From Isoetes taiwanensis (lineage: Eukaryota > Streptophyta > Lycopodiopsida > Isoetales > Isoetaceae): 64,000 nucleotides of DNA. The stretch covers positions 13,356,716 to 13,420,715 of the forward strand of contig JAJEKV010000004.1 in assembly GCA_021234155.1 (NCBI GenBank), in the 5' to 3' direction. Both the position numbers and the translations under genes were made by a program. This document shows, one piece after another, positions 32,828-44,795 of this stretch (position 1 is its first letter; each line of letters opens with the position of its first letter). Under the pieces are notes generated by a model. It was not told the origin of the DNA. It was given only the letters and a program-made list of their open reading frames with translations, and searched no databases.

Positions 32828-34800
32828 TTATATTTAAATAATCATGTTTAATCATATTTAAATAATCATGTTTCTTTCTTTCAGGTTATGTGAGATAGCC
32901 AGTGATTTTCAGAGGTACATACTGGGTTTTTCTTATGGAGTAATTAACATTGCTTTCAGAGAGCAATTAGGCATCCTTTAAGTATCATGCATCAGAATCC
33001 TTGGGGCACAAGAAGCGTTTAGCAAATATAAAGCAACAGCTCATGGACTAGATTTGCTTATTTTGTGGCAAGGGTGCTTGATTTAAATATGCTGAAGAAA
33101 TAAACGAAGGGAAGTGCTTAACAAATTGGGGTTTATTTCATTTTGCAGGGAAGATTGGAGACATGAACAATGCAAATATGGCAGTTGATCAGTATCGCAG
33201 GCTCAGGGAAAGAGATGCCTACATGCCTCTGGTCATTGCCTAACCGCGAAGCTTGGCCGTTAAAAGGAAGCTTCGTCATGGTTTTTAGATTGCTTGTGCA
33301 GCGCTTTGCAAGTTTTTGCCTGATGCAGCATATGGCAAATTACCATTTTGTCCTACCTATGAATAGCAGATCTGATCATCTTCAAATCGGTGTAAATTTT
33401 GCTAAATTTAATGTAGAATGAAAGGTAAGAGTTGCATATTTGAAGTACATTCGTTGTGTCTGTTTCCTCCTTCCTGATGCCCTGAATCAAGCCCTGTTTC
33501 TGCTGGAGTTTGCAGGTAAATTTGCAGACCTCTGTTCCAAACGGGTTCAACTTCAACTTTTTTACTTTCAATCATTGCATTTGCTCTGGTATCTCACTGA
33601 TATTACACTTTGCCATAGCAAGTGATGCTTGCCGGCATAGCAATCTATCAACTTGGTGATTGAATTTTATGCTGCTACAACCGACATTGGATTTGGAGCA
33701 CAGTGGAGCATAGAGCAAGGTGAGTACTGTAAATGCTTTTCCATTGTAAATGCTTTTCTAATTATCAAGGTTTATATTTCTATCTATGGTCCAAAGCTAC
33801 GATTCTCCTGAATTTGCTAGCTTCAGATCTGGAAGTACATTTGGATTTGGGTGGCTTGTGTTTATTTATACGTCTCAGAGTTTTCCTTACCACAATAATG
33901 CGATGCTTCCATTTTTATTCTTTGCTTGATGCCTTACTGTGGTACTGAAATGCAGTTGCCCGTGCAGAAAGTTAACTCAAACAAAATATTAATTCAGCTA
34001 ATGGAAGGGTCATCATCTGTTTTGTGGATTACAGTTGTTGTGTTCTTGTGTTCTGACATCAATATGTGTGGCCAGGAGGTTGTATTTAATACAAATAAAG
34101 GGTTCTTCCTATCGTTTAATGGCATTGATGAATACTGATGGATATCTAACTAAGGCATAGCAGAGATGCTGTAGTTTTAGAGCTGTGTGTTTAAATGGTG
34201 ATTGCTATGGCAGTTGGAAGGCTCTGCTAATGAGAGTATTTTCAGGAAAGTACATGATTGTTTGAAAAATCTGTTTGTAGACTTGCAAAGTCGAGCTGAG
34301 ATCAGCTTTAGACAGTCATTCCCAATACACTACCATAGCACCTATTCAATAGACTGGAATACTGTATAGAACAAAATGAACCAGATATTAGAAGCTCCCT
34401 GTATCAGATGATCCTTACCATATACCAAGTCGGCTCTCCTTTCTATTTGAACATTAAGCTCTATTGACATATTTGCAGATGCCGTTTATGGCAGGGTCCA
34501 CCCTTTCTTCCTCTGCAGTAGGGCAAAGCTCATTCGGCATTGCAAGATTTGCTCGCAAAGATCTGCATTTATGGCTAACTGGAGCGCATGACATCAGTGG
34601 ATTATCTCATACAAAGCGCAAAAATATGAGAGGGAAGTGGATGCTGCTTAATCGACCACATATGAACTCACCATCGATCTCAACAAAATCCCGAATGTAT
34701 TCGACCCATACCAAACTTAACTTTATTAAAGAAAGAGAGACTTGCATGTCATTAATGTTGACCTCCTTGTATGCATAACAAAGCAACGGTCTATATTTGA
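32828..34800 (+). other. exon-like fragments in AT-rich sequence
   Basis: A segment after TTTCATTTTGCAG (33148) reads KIGDMNNANMAVDQYRRLRE, then stops near 33241. Another after ATTTGCAG (34478) reads DAVYGRVHPFFLC. A third near 34620 reads YEREVDAA, stop, TTYELTIDLNKIPNVFDP. With the ORF at 32334-32827 these may be exons of one decayed gene on the plus strand, but I cannot name it, and the reading frames are broken. Confidence 0.3.
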
Positions 34801-37620
34801 TTTTACACAAGCCTTGCCTTTAACAAGGATGCTTAATGCCCTTGGTTGCAGATATGGTGCATTCAGGCCTTACTAAATTAATCCAAGTCCCCAACATCTA
34901 GTACCTTTTACTTCTAAATTCAAATATCTTTCTAGACTCAAAATATACATCTAGCATCATACTTGCCCTTAGAGGATCTTTTCCAACATATTAAATAATG
35001 CCACAAATATTTTTCTTTTCCATTTCACAAGCTTAGAGAATAGTAATCCACCTAGCATATTTGGAACACAAGATTTTCAATCCCCCTCCCCCCACCCCCT
35101 TTTCCCCCAACAAAAAAAAAATAGGAAGCTCATAAAATATTTTTCTTTTCCCCTTTTCCCCCTTTTCGAAGCGTTTCTAACTGATAAAATAGGAAGCTCA
35201 TCATGTAGCTCTCTTCCGCTAACATCCTTTATAATCCTCAGAGTACATTGTACTCGATGATCAGCGCGACTTGGAAAAACAGCATTTGGTTGTTTGTCCG
35301 TGTTGGCGAGACAATCTACTTTAAGTTTGGTTTTGACATGTATTATGAATGTTTGCTATGGTTGAAAGTGAATGTGCCAAACCACATAAAGAGGTGGAGC
35401 AGACCATGATGACACAGGCTTTGAAATTCCATTTAGCAAAAATGGCAACAAAATGTGTCGTTTCATTGAATGTTTAAATCTTTATTTTTGTTAAATGATG
35501 ATTCAATAGATGTGCAAACGAAAAACTTGTCCTATGTTTCAAGTCCTTTCGTTCAATGGTTGCAATGGAAGGGCACCATCTGTGCATGCCCACATATGTG
35601 CTTGTAGTGGAATTGAAAGAGCCTGTAAAAAATCTAAAGCTTGCAGAATTTACAAACATGGCTGCTGGTAGATTATGTGCTTTTCTTATTTGTATTGTCT
35701 TTGGCTATGATTTAGAGTAGGAGTCCCTTAACAATAATACACACAATCATCCACTATCAAATCAAATATTATTTTATAATTATTCAATCTATACAAATGT
35801 TTTGCTTCATTTGCTCGAACTATTAATTAAGAAAAAAAAGGCCCCACTAGTCTGTGATGATTCAAGTGCAATTACTATCAATTAAGAAAAAAAATTTCCA
35901 CATGAAGATTCCACTAGTGAGATGATTCAATTGCAATTAACGCTAGTTACTTTTTAGAATTCCTTTCTAACCTAAATCTTGCCACCTTTATGGACATTTT
36001 GATCGAAGGCTTAGATTGTTAGTATACCTTACTTAAGTTAATAGACATCAACTTTGTTAAAACACAGTGTCAGGCCTCGCATCTCCTACATCATGGTGCC
36101 ATGGTGCCAACTTAACATGTGAATCAAAGCTAGCTTTAATTTTGCTGTGATATCTGACAAGATATCAAGGTATTGAAGATTAGTGCCTGCTCGTATATTT
36201 GTAGCATGAGAGCATATACTCTCCCCATTGATTTAGACTATCGTCAGAATTATTGATCATTACACTGTGACATGCCGTTGTATTCTTTGGTCTTGAACAC
36301 GCAAAGAATGTGCTATGTTTATGTAAAGTGCCTTTGCAAATGTAATTACCGTTGTTGCAAGTATGAAAAATAACCGAGGTCTGACTCAGACCTGACCATC
36401 CAAAATCAACTTTTCTAACCTTCATGAATTCAGAATAAAAATTGAGTTCGATTATAGCTGAGACTATTCACTCATGAATAAAGATAAACCCAAACAAAGT
36501 GTTGCAGATTCTATTCTTGAATGAAAAAGAAGACATTTTGCATATATATTTGCTATTGGCACCAGACCATGCATTTGAAGCAGAGATCGGTGAAGAAAAG
36601 AAGATTGAAAATCTGTTGAATAGTATGATCATTTAGCATACATTTGGACACAAAGCACAAAAATGTCTGTTCAAACACGAAAAATACTCCAATATATATG
36701 AGCAAATAATGGCACAAGGTATTTGAATCTCTATACAACTAGGATGAACTTTGCAAAAACAAAATACCTTAACACATTTAGCATGCTCAATTTGTCTTAG
36801 CCATTACGCGATACACACTCGTAGCTACAACTAGCAAAACTCTTCTCAAAACTTGTGAAAGTATATAAGCTTGATAATCTGGTTCTGTATTAATCTTGTG
36901 CATCTGTTGCAGACACCTAAGGGACAGTAGAAACCAATGGAGCCAATAATTTGCAGTTCACTAATGTAGCCAAAAGCGAGTTTTTCGCATTTGAAATTGT
37001 CACAACCTCTGTGCAATTCACATGCTTGTGATCATATGGTGTTGACCAAATATGTTGTCTCTATTGTGGAATTCAAGCCCTTAATAATGTGAGATCTATC
37101 AAACACATTACACACTTTACAAAATTTTTAATTGTGAGCAAATGCCTGGATTATTGCTCTCAAAGTACAATAATGCAAAACGAGGTGAATGAAAACAACT
37201 AGACATCATTGTCACTTCAAGATTGATTCAAAAGCTATATGACATTATCACTTCAGCAGCTTGTGTATGAGTCATTTGGCAACCTACAAGGCTTTCGCAT
37301 CTGTCTATAACTCTTAAAATAGACAATCGTGGTCAACATAATGCATGCATTGAAAAGGAACCTCATCGAATCCACACAATGTTAGCCCATACAGCTGACC
37401 ATCTCCACTTCAAACCTAAATCGAGTACATTAAATGTGAGGTCATTCAGTTAACCTTTCTATTTGCGATGGCGAGGGAATAGCTATATTTTCGGTACTAA
37501 TTCAACTTAGAGTTATGGAGGTAAGCCTTCACCTTGTGCAAGTGTTAGATTTGAATCATTTGATAACCTATAAGGCTTTTGCATCTGTCTATAACTCTTA
37601 AAATAGACATTTTAATTGAC
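34801..37620. other. no gene recognised
   Basis: AT-rich. Contains C-rich and A-rich tracts at 35080-35165 and a partial duplication around CAATTAAGAAAAAAAA (35824 and 35879). No coding or RNA signal seen. Confidence 0.5.
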
Positions 37621-37648
37621 ATAACATATTCATTGGAAAGAAATCTCA
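37277..37648 (+). repeat. pair of 90-bp direct repeats, 281 bp apart
   Basis: GGCAACCTACAAGGCTTTCG (37278) and GATAACCTATAAGGCTTTTG (37559) begin units that share CATCTGTCTATAACTCTTAA and a related tail ending near 37366 and 37648. Confidence 0.75.
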
Positions 37649-38022
37649 TATTTATAGAGTCTTTTAGAATAAAGAGGAATCTTAAGGTAATTGAGGGGAA
37701 TACGTAGAATTCTATCGAATCTAAGCGTGTATTTTGCAGGAATAACTTGACACACTCTTTCATATTACGAACATAACCTTAGAGAATCTTAAGGAATCTC
37801 AAACTAGCCTTTGTAAATTCCTCATACATAAATTTTGATAAAAAATAACTAGTCTACTTGATACACTCCATCTAGGTATATCATTCACATTGGGTGTGCT
37901 TTGAAATGAATCTTTGTAAAATCTTAAGGAATACTTGCAGTATCCTGGAGAATCCTAATCGATTCTTGAAAAACCTATGTACGTACATTCGATATCGTAC
38001 ACTCCCTCATAGTACAAATACT

Positions 38023-38023
<1 letters not shown>

Positions 38024-38057
<34 letters not shown>

Positions 38058-38080
38058 TATGATATGATATGATATGATAT
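38024..38080 (+). repeat. (TA)n and (GATAT)n microsatellites
   Basis: About 15 TA units (38024-38052) followed by four to five GATAT units (38056-38080), at the left end of the right copy of family D. Confidence 0.9.
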
Positions 38081-38558
38081 CTAACATATATATGTTCTTA
38101 TGTTTGTCCTCTTGAATCCAACCGTTGATCCGAGATCCTACGGCTCACGTGGCTTTGGGACGTATCGTGCGGCCCAGATGGCTTGGGAGTTTGTGTATAG
38201 ACTATATGTAAGCGATCCTACGGTCCAGGTTGATTCGATCCTGATCGTCGGCCCGAGATCCTACGGCTCACGTTGGTTTGGGACACATCCTACGGTGCAC
38301 ATGGCTTGGGAATTATATGTAATCGATCTAACGGCCCAAGTTGCTCTTGATCCTGATCGTCGATCCGAGATCCTACGGCTCAGGTGGCTTGGCACATATC
38401 CTACGGTCCAGATGGCTTTGGGAATTATATGTAATAGATCCTACAGCTCATATTGCTTTTATATGGTGAGATCTTGATCGTTGATCGAGTCTAAGATCCT
38501 AAGGCTCATGTTGAATGCTCGTCCCTTAAGGAAAGGCTTTTAAAATTTTTTATGTTAT

Positions 38559-38622
38559 TGAGAGGATTCGAACCCTGGCCCTTAACCCCCCAAACCCCCC
38601 ACTCTAACCACTAGACCAAGTA
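38559..38622 (-). other. tRNA-like unit in repeat family D, right copy
   Basis: On the minus strand GGTCTAGTGGTTAGAG is followed by GGTTCGAATCC (38574-38564), a perfect B-box match. A third, decayed copy is at about 40014-40076, where the B box reads GGTTTAAATCC. Confidence 0.6.
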
Positions 38623-38800
38623 TTAGTTGTATGAATAATTTATGTTTTAAATATACTTAAGAGTAATGTTCTAATTAAGATAAAATAGAATATAACATTC
38701 TAGATAGTTCATTAGTTCTATGAATAATTTATGTTTTAAATATACTTAAGAGTAATGTTCTAATTAAGATAAAATAGAATATAACATTCTAGATAGTTCA
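38622..38800 (+). repeat. 89-bp tandem duplication
   Basis: Two copies beginning ATTAGTTSTATGAATAATTT at 38622 and 38711, both ending TCTAGATAGTTCA. Confidence 0.9.
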
Positions 38801-39484
38801 AGAATGGGAATCTTTGGAAATGTAAGGGAATAGGGAAATACTTCCAGAAAGTTCAAGGATGTTTTGAAAGTTTCAGAATGTTCCAGAAAGTTCTAGAAAT
38901 TTCTAGAATGTAAGGGAATCGAGAAGAATTAAAGGGAATATAAGGAAATCTCATAAATTGTAAGAGAATGTAGGAAAATATTTACAAGTCTGACGAAATC
39001 GCTTAAAATCTAGTTGAATCTAAGGGGATCTTCATAATATCTAAGGGAATCTAAGAAAATCTTGATGAAATCTTAGAGTTTTTTTAAAGATTTTGCAAAG
39101 AGCCACAATAGAATGTTCTAAAATGTTTCATAATAAAGGTGTACAATATAAATGTTGAAAAAAAATGTTCTAGATGGTCAAGGCAAGCGTCTCAGTCTAA
39201 AAATAGGAAGGAACGTACTTCTCTTTCTCTGGAGCAGACGAAGAATGTCTGGCTGGATGGAGTAACTCCTTTGGTGACCGCCAAAGTGTTTTAGAAATGT
39301 TGCACAGATCCAAAATAGATTATTTTGGAAGGTTCTAAATGCTCTTGGGTAAGCACCTCAATCAAAATAGAAAATTCTAAGAGAATCTAGGGGAATCTTC
39401 ATGAATGCTAAATATAGTACATAGAATGTTGAAGAATATAGAGGAATCACAAGAGAATCTCAGTAGAATCGTTGGTTATCTATC

Positions 39485-39660
39485 TATCATAACATATATA
39501 TGTTATTATGTTTGTCCCACTCAATCCGACCGTTGATCCGAGATCCTATGGCTCACGTGGCTTTGGGACGTATCATAACATATATATGTTCTTATGTTTG
39601 TCCCACTCAATCCGGCCGTTGATCCGAGATCCTACGGCTCACGTGGCTTTGGGACGTATC
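39485..39660 (+). repeat. 86-bp tandem duplication
   Basis: Units beginning TATCATAACATATATATGTT at 39485 and 39571, each with CCGTTGATCCGAGATCCTA and CTCACGTGGCTTTGGGACG. Confidence 0.85.
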
Positions 39661-40985
39661 CTATGACCCAGATGGCTTGGGAGTTTGTTTGTAGATTATA
39701 TGTGAGCGATCCTACGGTCCAGGTTGATTTGATCCTGATCGTCGGCTCGTGCACATGGCTTTGGGAATTATATGTAATAGATCCTGCGGTCCATATCCTG
39801 ATCGTCGATCTAGGATCTTACGGCTCCCGTGGCCTAGCACATATCCTACGGTGCACATGACTTTGGAAACTATATGTAATAGATCCTATGGCTCATGTTG
39901 CTTTAATTATTGTCACGTAATGAGATCTCGACCCTTGATCGGATCCAAGATCCTACGGCCCACGTTGAATGTTCATCCCTTAAGAAAAGGCTTTTAAAAT
40001 GTTTATGTTGTGTGGGGGATTTAAACCCTAGTCATTGACCCCCCTAGCCCCCCATTCTAACCACTAGACCAAGCATTAATTTCATGAATAATTTATGTTT
40101 CATATATACTTAAGGGTAATATTCTAATTAAAATAAAATAGAGTATAACATTCTAGCTAGTTCAAAAGAGTTTTAGAATGTTCTGGAAGGCTCTAGAAAG
40201 TTCTAGAATCTTCTAGAAAGTTCCAAAATATTCCAGAAATTTCTAGAACATAAGAGAATCTGAGGGGAATCTAAGAAAATTCTTCCAGAAAGTTCCAAAT
40301 TGTTCTAATAAGTTCTAGAATGTTCTAGAATATAGGGGAATCTATGGGAATGTAAGAGAATCTAAGGAAATACTTCCAGAAAGTTCTAGGATATTTTGAA
40401 AGTCTCAGAATGTTCCAGAAAGTCTTAGAATGTTCTAAAAAGTTCTAGAATGTAAAGGAATCCAGGAGAATCTAACGGAATCTAAGAAAAATTAAAATGT
40501 AAGAGAATCTAGGAAAATATTTACAAGCCTAAGGGAATCTCTTAAAATCTAGGGGATCTAAGGGAATCTTCATAAAATCTAAGGGAATTTAAGAAAATGT
40601 TGATGAAATTTTAGAGTATCTAGGGGAATCTTTATAGAATCTCTTTGAATCTCATACAATATAAGGGAATCTAGGGCAATCTGATAAAATCTAAAGGGAT
40701 CTAAGGGAATCTAAAGGGATCTTCATAGAATCTTGGAGAATCTATGGAAATTTAATGGAATCTAGAGGGAATCTTATAAAATTTAGAGGAATCTCCACGA
40801 ATCCTCCAAGAGAACCTTGGTAGAATCATAGAGAATCTATGAATTTAGAGTATTCTCAAGAGATTCTTTTAGAATGTAGGGCAGGACAAGAACTTGCAGC
40901 ATAGGAACATGTAAAACTCGAACATGCACCGTAGGACGCATTAAATTTGTTGTATATATATACAAGTCTTTGTACTATCAATGGG

Positions 40986-42837
40986 TGTCTACGAGCTGTG
41001 GTTTATAAGGATTTGGGAGTAAAATTCAAGCTTAAAAAGATCAATATCAAGTCGATTGGTCATTTGTGGTTGAAGTTTTTGTGTGAGTATTTTACAATAA
41101 AGATCTTAGCAAGCAAGTTGGAAACGAAAGACTGTGTCGTGTTTGGGTACAGTCAAACTAAATTTGAATGAAACACAAGTTGTTCGCTATAAGTATTTTG
41201 GAAACTGACCAACACCTTTTTGGAGGAACAGTCTATATGTAGCACAATAACAGGGGGTTCCAGGGGAATTTGATATGGATGTAAAATTTGATAATCCCTG
41301 AAACCATAGACCATATCCAAAAAACAATTGAGTGGGTTGTTATAAATTTAAAAAAAAAAAGGAAAAGAAAAGAAAAAAACATAGATTTAAAATAAAAAAT
41401 AATCATGTTGGTGTTAGAGGAGCAGGAACATGAATTTCATAATTATTTTAACTTGAATCATAGAATCCACGAATTCCTTGCAACTTGCTATTCTTAGAAA
41501 TTGTCTTAATAAACTTCGAATTTGCCATGATATCCTTAGGTTGTTGGTGGTAATTTACTTATTGGATAGACGGTCATCATATAGTGGTGTGCTCAATGTG
41601 TATTGAACTAATGTAAAGAATTTCTAAATCTAAACTGAACCTAATGCAAGGCAAGAATACAATGATTGTCTTTTAGGCTAATTAAATCTAAGATAAACCC
41701 AATGCAAGGCAAAAATACAATGATTGTCTTCTAGGTTAGCAGTGGGAGGAGAAAAGCATAAATGGGGAGTCACATAGCCCCTGCCACTCTGCACGAAGAA
41801 TTTATAAAATTGCATGTTTTTATAGACTATCCAAGAATTGTAAAGCCAAAAGCTTGACAAATATTTACCCATCTCAATTAGGTATTTATGTGAAGCATGG
41901 TGAAGAGATCAACATGATGAAATATTCTCGTACATGTTGATCCTGGGCCATAATGTCTTATAGACCTAGGTTGTAAATCAGTACATTTCATTTCATAAGC
42001 CATGCAAAATTGGCATATTGTCCCATACAACAATGCTTTAGAATCTTCATAGTCGTTTGGGATGAAGAAGCCTAAAAATTGTAATTTTTTGCTTCATAGA
42101 TATCGAATAAATAATTTACAGGAGGATTCTGATTCCATATAAATTTTTGAATTCCCCCAAATCTCGGACTGTCTGTTCATATGTCTGCCTGATCCTGCCG
42201 TTCCTTAACGATGTCCTCGAAAAAGAAGAATTGCAGATGCTTGAAAAGTCATAAAACTATATAAAGTAGTAACACATCAAATAGCTTAAGTCTGTTTTTA
42301 GTGTTTACGTTCGTCATATGGTTAGTTGTCATGGTTACCAAGTTTTATTTTTGATATATTGTCGTCATTACCAATAACCAAGATTACCACTTTTATTGCC
42401 AAACATGTTTTCAGCAAATGATCCTCACTCTGTGGTGCCATAGAATTACCCTAACCATAGAATTACCCTAACCAGGTAAAAATTGTAAGGGACCAGTTAC
42501 CAGATTTTCATTTACCAACCAGTCTCGGATGCCAAAAATATCTCCCATCAGCCACTGGTTCTACAACTAATAAAAAAAGACCTTCCTCTTCCTCGAACTG
42601 TGGTCAGATAAGTGTGGCAAATACTTTGTTCTTCAATGTGCAAAATATAAGGTTTATGTCCATTTAAAGTCCTCGTCCTCAAATTTAAGAGTTATTTCCA
42701 TGGGGCATGGCAATGCTAGAATAATTTTTAATTAGAAAATTGTAAGAGAAATGCCCAAAGTAGGCATTAGATGTCAAAACCACGTTTTTATGAACATGAG
42801 ATACCACACTTGAGTTATCTTTTAAAGAACTAAATTG
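40986..42837. other. no gene recognised
   Basis: AT-rich. Includes a 59-bp-period direct repeat (41640-41739, units with TGCAAGGCAARAATACAATG) and a short duplication CCATAGAATTACCCTAA near 42439-42474. The downstream end may hold more decayed exons of the CTP synthase locus, but none could be read. Confidence 0.45.
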
Positions 42838-42879
42838 TCATACCTTCAACAAGAAGGAAACATGCAAAATCAATAAACA

Positions 42880-43810
42880 GAAGGCATTATTTGGACGTAT
42901 AGGCACATGGCAGAATTGAGAAAGTTTATCTCTAGTAGGCTCCTCGAATGGCTCCACACAATAATATAAATCAGTATAAACCCTATCAATCAACTGGATG
43001 TGTCCAAAATAAAGAACGCTTATGGTGATACTTCGACGTGCCACAAGGTTGGGAGTTAGGCTACATTCGCATGCGCCTCCGACCGGACTCCAAGATTCAA
43101 GGCAAATAACCGGAGAGTTCAGAAACCCCCCTCCATTTCTGAAAAATCCAAGCCAGACTTGGAAGTTGACCTCAAAATATGAACATGGGAACTGGCTCGA
43201 CTTCAGCTTTGACAAGAAATTTCGAAGTCCGGTCTGTTTCATGGGAACGTAGCCTTAAACTCAAAGCTTTTAGACCTTGAACACTATGTTGTGTTGACTT
43301 AGTTTTCTGGAAACATTTGCATAACCACAAGGCTAGATTTGTTAGCCTGAACATTACCCAAAAGACTTTGAAGGATGCCAGCAATCATACCTGCTCACCA
43401 ATAACAGGAACTAGACTTACATGGATAAGACAAAAGTTCTCGGTACCTGAAACAACAGCGTAATGTTAATGGTTCTCCAATACATTGTACTTCTAGAACA
43501 ATTGGTATTTCCTACTTACACGAAACTGATACACGAAACTGAACTGTCGAAGGGCCTCCGCAGAAGACATTGACTCAATATCTCCTTGACTCAATATCTC
43601 CTGCCTTGTCAAATTTGTGTTTTAGAACCATCAAATGTCACCTTACCAACACTAATGCAAGCTTTCTAGGAAGGATTTTTTGTGTCACCAACAGTGCCAC
43701 CAAGTTTGATTACGCAAACACCAGCTCGTCCATCTCTTCCATCAACTGGAGTTGATGAAACAGATTCTATCCGTTCCTGGATTTCATCTATGAACAACTC
43801 TGCTTGGTTC
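42880..43810 (-). pseudogene. CTPS: CTP synthase fragment with introns
   Basis: Exons of the amidoligase (synthetase) domain of CTP synthase are readable on the minus strand, covering about residues 110-230 of an enzyme of near 560. Exon a (about 43803-43689): FIDEIQERIESV, VDGRDGRAGVCVIKLGGTV. Exon b (43600-43520): GDIESM and EALRQFSF. Exon c (43446-43391): ENFCLIHVSLVPVIGEQ. Exon d (from 43306): KTKSTQHSVQGLKAL, then after a MITE LTPNLVARRSI (about 43055-43020). KLSQFCHVPI follows near 42940-42905. GT-AG borders are kept at several introns. The enzyme makes CTP from UTP and glutamine nitrogen. Lesions: short duplications in exon b, loss of two residues in exon c, the MITE, and absent N- and C-terminal exons. 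Non-functional; a captured or relic gene piece. Confidence 0.9.
43059..43254. mobile_element. 196-bp Tourist-like MITE in a CTP synthase exon
   Basis: Terminal inverted repeats GGCTACATTCGCATG (43059) and CATGGGAACGTAGCC (ending 43254) continue into GACCGGACTC/GAAGTCCGGTC. TTA flanks both ends (43056-43058 and 43255-43257), the target duplication typical of PIF/Harbinger-related Tourist MITEs. Removing the element and one TTA restores the exon reading around AL-SL-TPN. Confidence 0.9.
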
Positions 43811-43870
43811 AATAGCTCATTGTTTTGAAACAATTTCCTGAACTATTGCCAGCGTTTGCTCTGAGGCCTA

Positions 43871-44352
43871 AAAAGAAACGCATTGTATGTTAGACTTCTG
43901 AAAACGTTATTACAATCATACTGTTCTTACAAAACAGGAGATCCGAATGGCAAGATAAGGAGTTTCCCACGAAGGAACACAGACTGCCTTTAGCTTTGAT
44001 GTTGCACAAAAACTCATGCAACTAGATCTTACTCCATTGGTCTGTCGAAAAAATATATTGTTACATCCCCGAGCCAATGAATCTCGCAGTCTTCTCTTCC
44101 AAGCATGCATACATGAGCAGCATATAAGAAAAACAGGGCTTATGCCCCTTTCAGTATGCAAACAGAGAAATAAATCATATAGGCATTATGCCAAATCCAG
44201 CTATTTGGCTATTATGGTATGAAGCCTTGGAGAAAGAGTGAAGTCAATGCGATAAAGAGAATCCTGAAGCATTGAGTTTGGCAACTCTTATTAAAATATT
44301 GTTGAATATCCCTTCCATGTATAAATTATTCTTTTGTAAAATCATGTGCATA
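43871..44352. other. no gene recognised
   Basis: AT-rich. Possibly upstream introns of the CTP synthase locus. Ends at the junction with the LTR remnant at 44353. Confidence 0.4.
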
Positions 44353-44571
44353 CAGGTGGCGCCTTCCCAAACTATAATTGGCTTAATTATCCTTCTTAAT
44401 TATTAATTTCCTTAATCATAGGTTATTATCCTTAATGATTTAATTAACATAGCTAATTAAATCCCTTTTAGGTCAACCCCCTAGGTTACCATACCCCATG
44501 GTGGCGTATCCATACTGGGTGACGTGTCATTGTATTTATACATATACCGTATAAATACTTGGAACGTCACA
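44353..44571 (-). repeat. 5' LTR remnant of element C
   Basis: 219 bp matching 13017-13235 without gaps and with three substitutions. It ends CGTCACA and is followed by TCAAC. In element sense it is the first 219 bp of the LTR; the remaining 1.4 kb is absent. Confidence 0.95.
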
Positions 44572-44576
44572 TCAAC

Positions 44577-44795
44577 AAGCGAAATGAAATAAGTCCTGCA
44601 TCATCACATTGATATGTATAAATGTACAGTTTCTCAGCGAGCCTATTATTGTTACGTTTTTTCCCTCAAAAACCCTTCAAGGTGAGGATTTTTCAATCCT
44701 AGACAGTAATGGGTTTGATGTGCTCGCTTTCTTATATTGGATCCCATAAATAAGTTGGCCTCCGTGGAAGATAAAGTTCAATTCAATTCTTATAA
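44577..44795 (+). pseudogene. LINE 1, last codons and 3' tail
   Basis: Continues the LINE frame cut at 11615: three sense codons after the junction codon, then TGA at 44585-44587. The following untranslated sequence resembles the LINE 2 tail in order (GAGCCTATTATTGTTACG with TTTTTTCCCTCAAAAACC, matching 47410-47355 reversed; then GGCCTCCGTGGAAGATAAA at 44758-44776, the family 3' end). Confidence 0.75.

Larger units (their letters stand above)
37985..40985 (+). repeat. repeat family D, right copy
   Basis: Begins with GTACACTCCCTCATAGTACA and AAATACTTGTATATA (37996-38030), then (TA)n and (GATAT)n tracts (38024-38080). GATCCTACGGCTCACGTGG-type units follow (38130-38460), then a tRNA-like unit (38559-38622), GAATCT repeat fields (38800-39480), a second round of the same order (39485-40090), another GAATCT field (40140-40870), and the end GCACCGTAGGACGCATTAAA...TATATATACAAG.CTTTGTACTAT (40926-40980). 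It is the inverted partner of 21130-22893, enlarged by an internal duplication. No protein is encoded. Confidence 0.75.
11616..44571 (-). mobile_element. element C: chromovirus split by about 23 kb of inserted DNA
   Basis: A Ty3/gypsy chromovirus on the minus strand. In transcription order: remnant 5' LTR (44571-44353), then about 23 kb of foreign DNA, two leader ORFs (20990-18863), gag (18601-17660), zinc knuckle, protease, RT-RNase H-integrase-chromodomain (16629-13903), polypurine tract (13248-13236) and 3' LTR (13235-11616). The outer ends carry identical TCAAC duplications, and a LINE frame is restored when the whole span is removed. The primer-binding site and about 1.4 kb of the 5' LTR are missing. 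The intact pol suggests the element is younger than B. Confidence 0.85.

Noticed and set aside
42439-42474. Telomere-like CCCTAA repeats
   Set aside because: Only two CCCTAA units, separated by other sequence within a short duplication.
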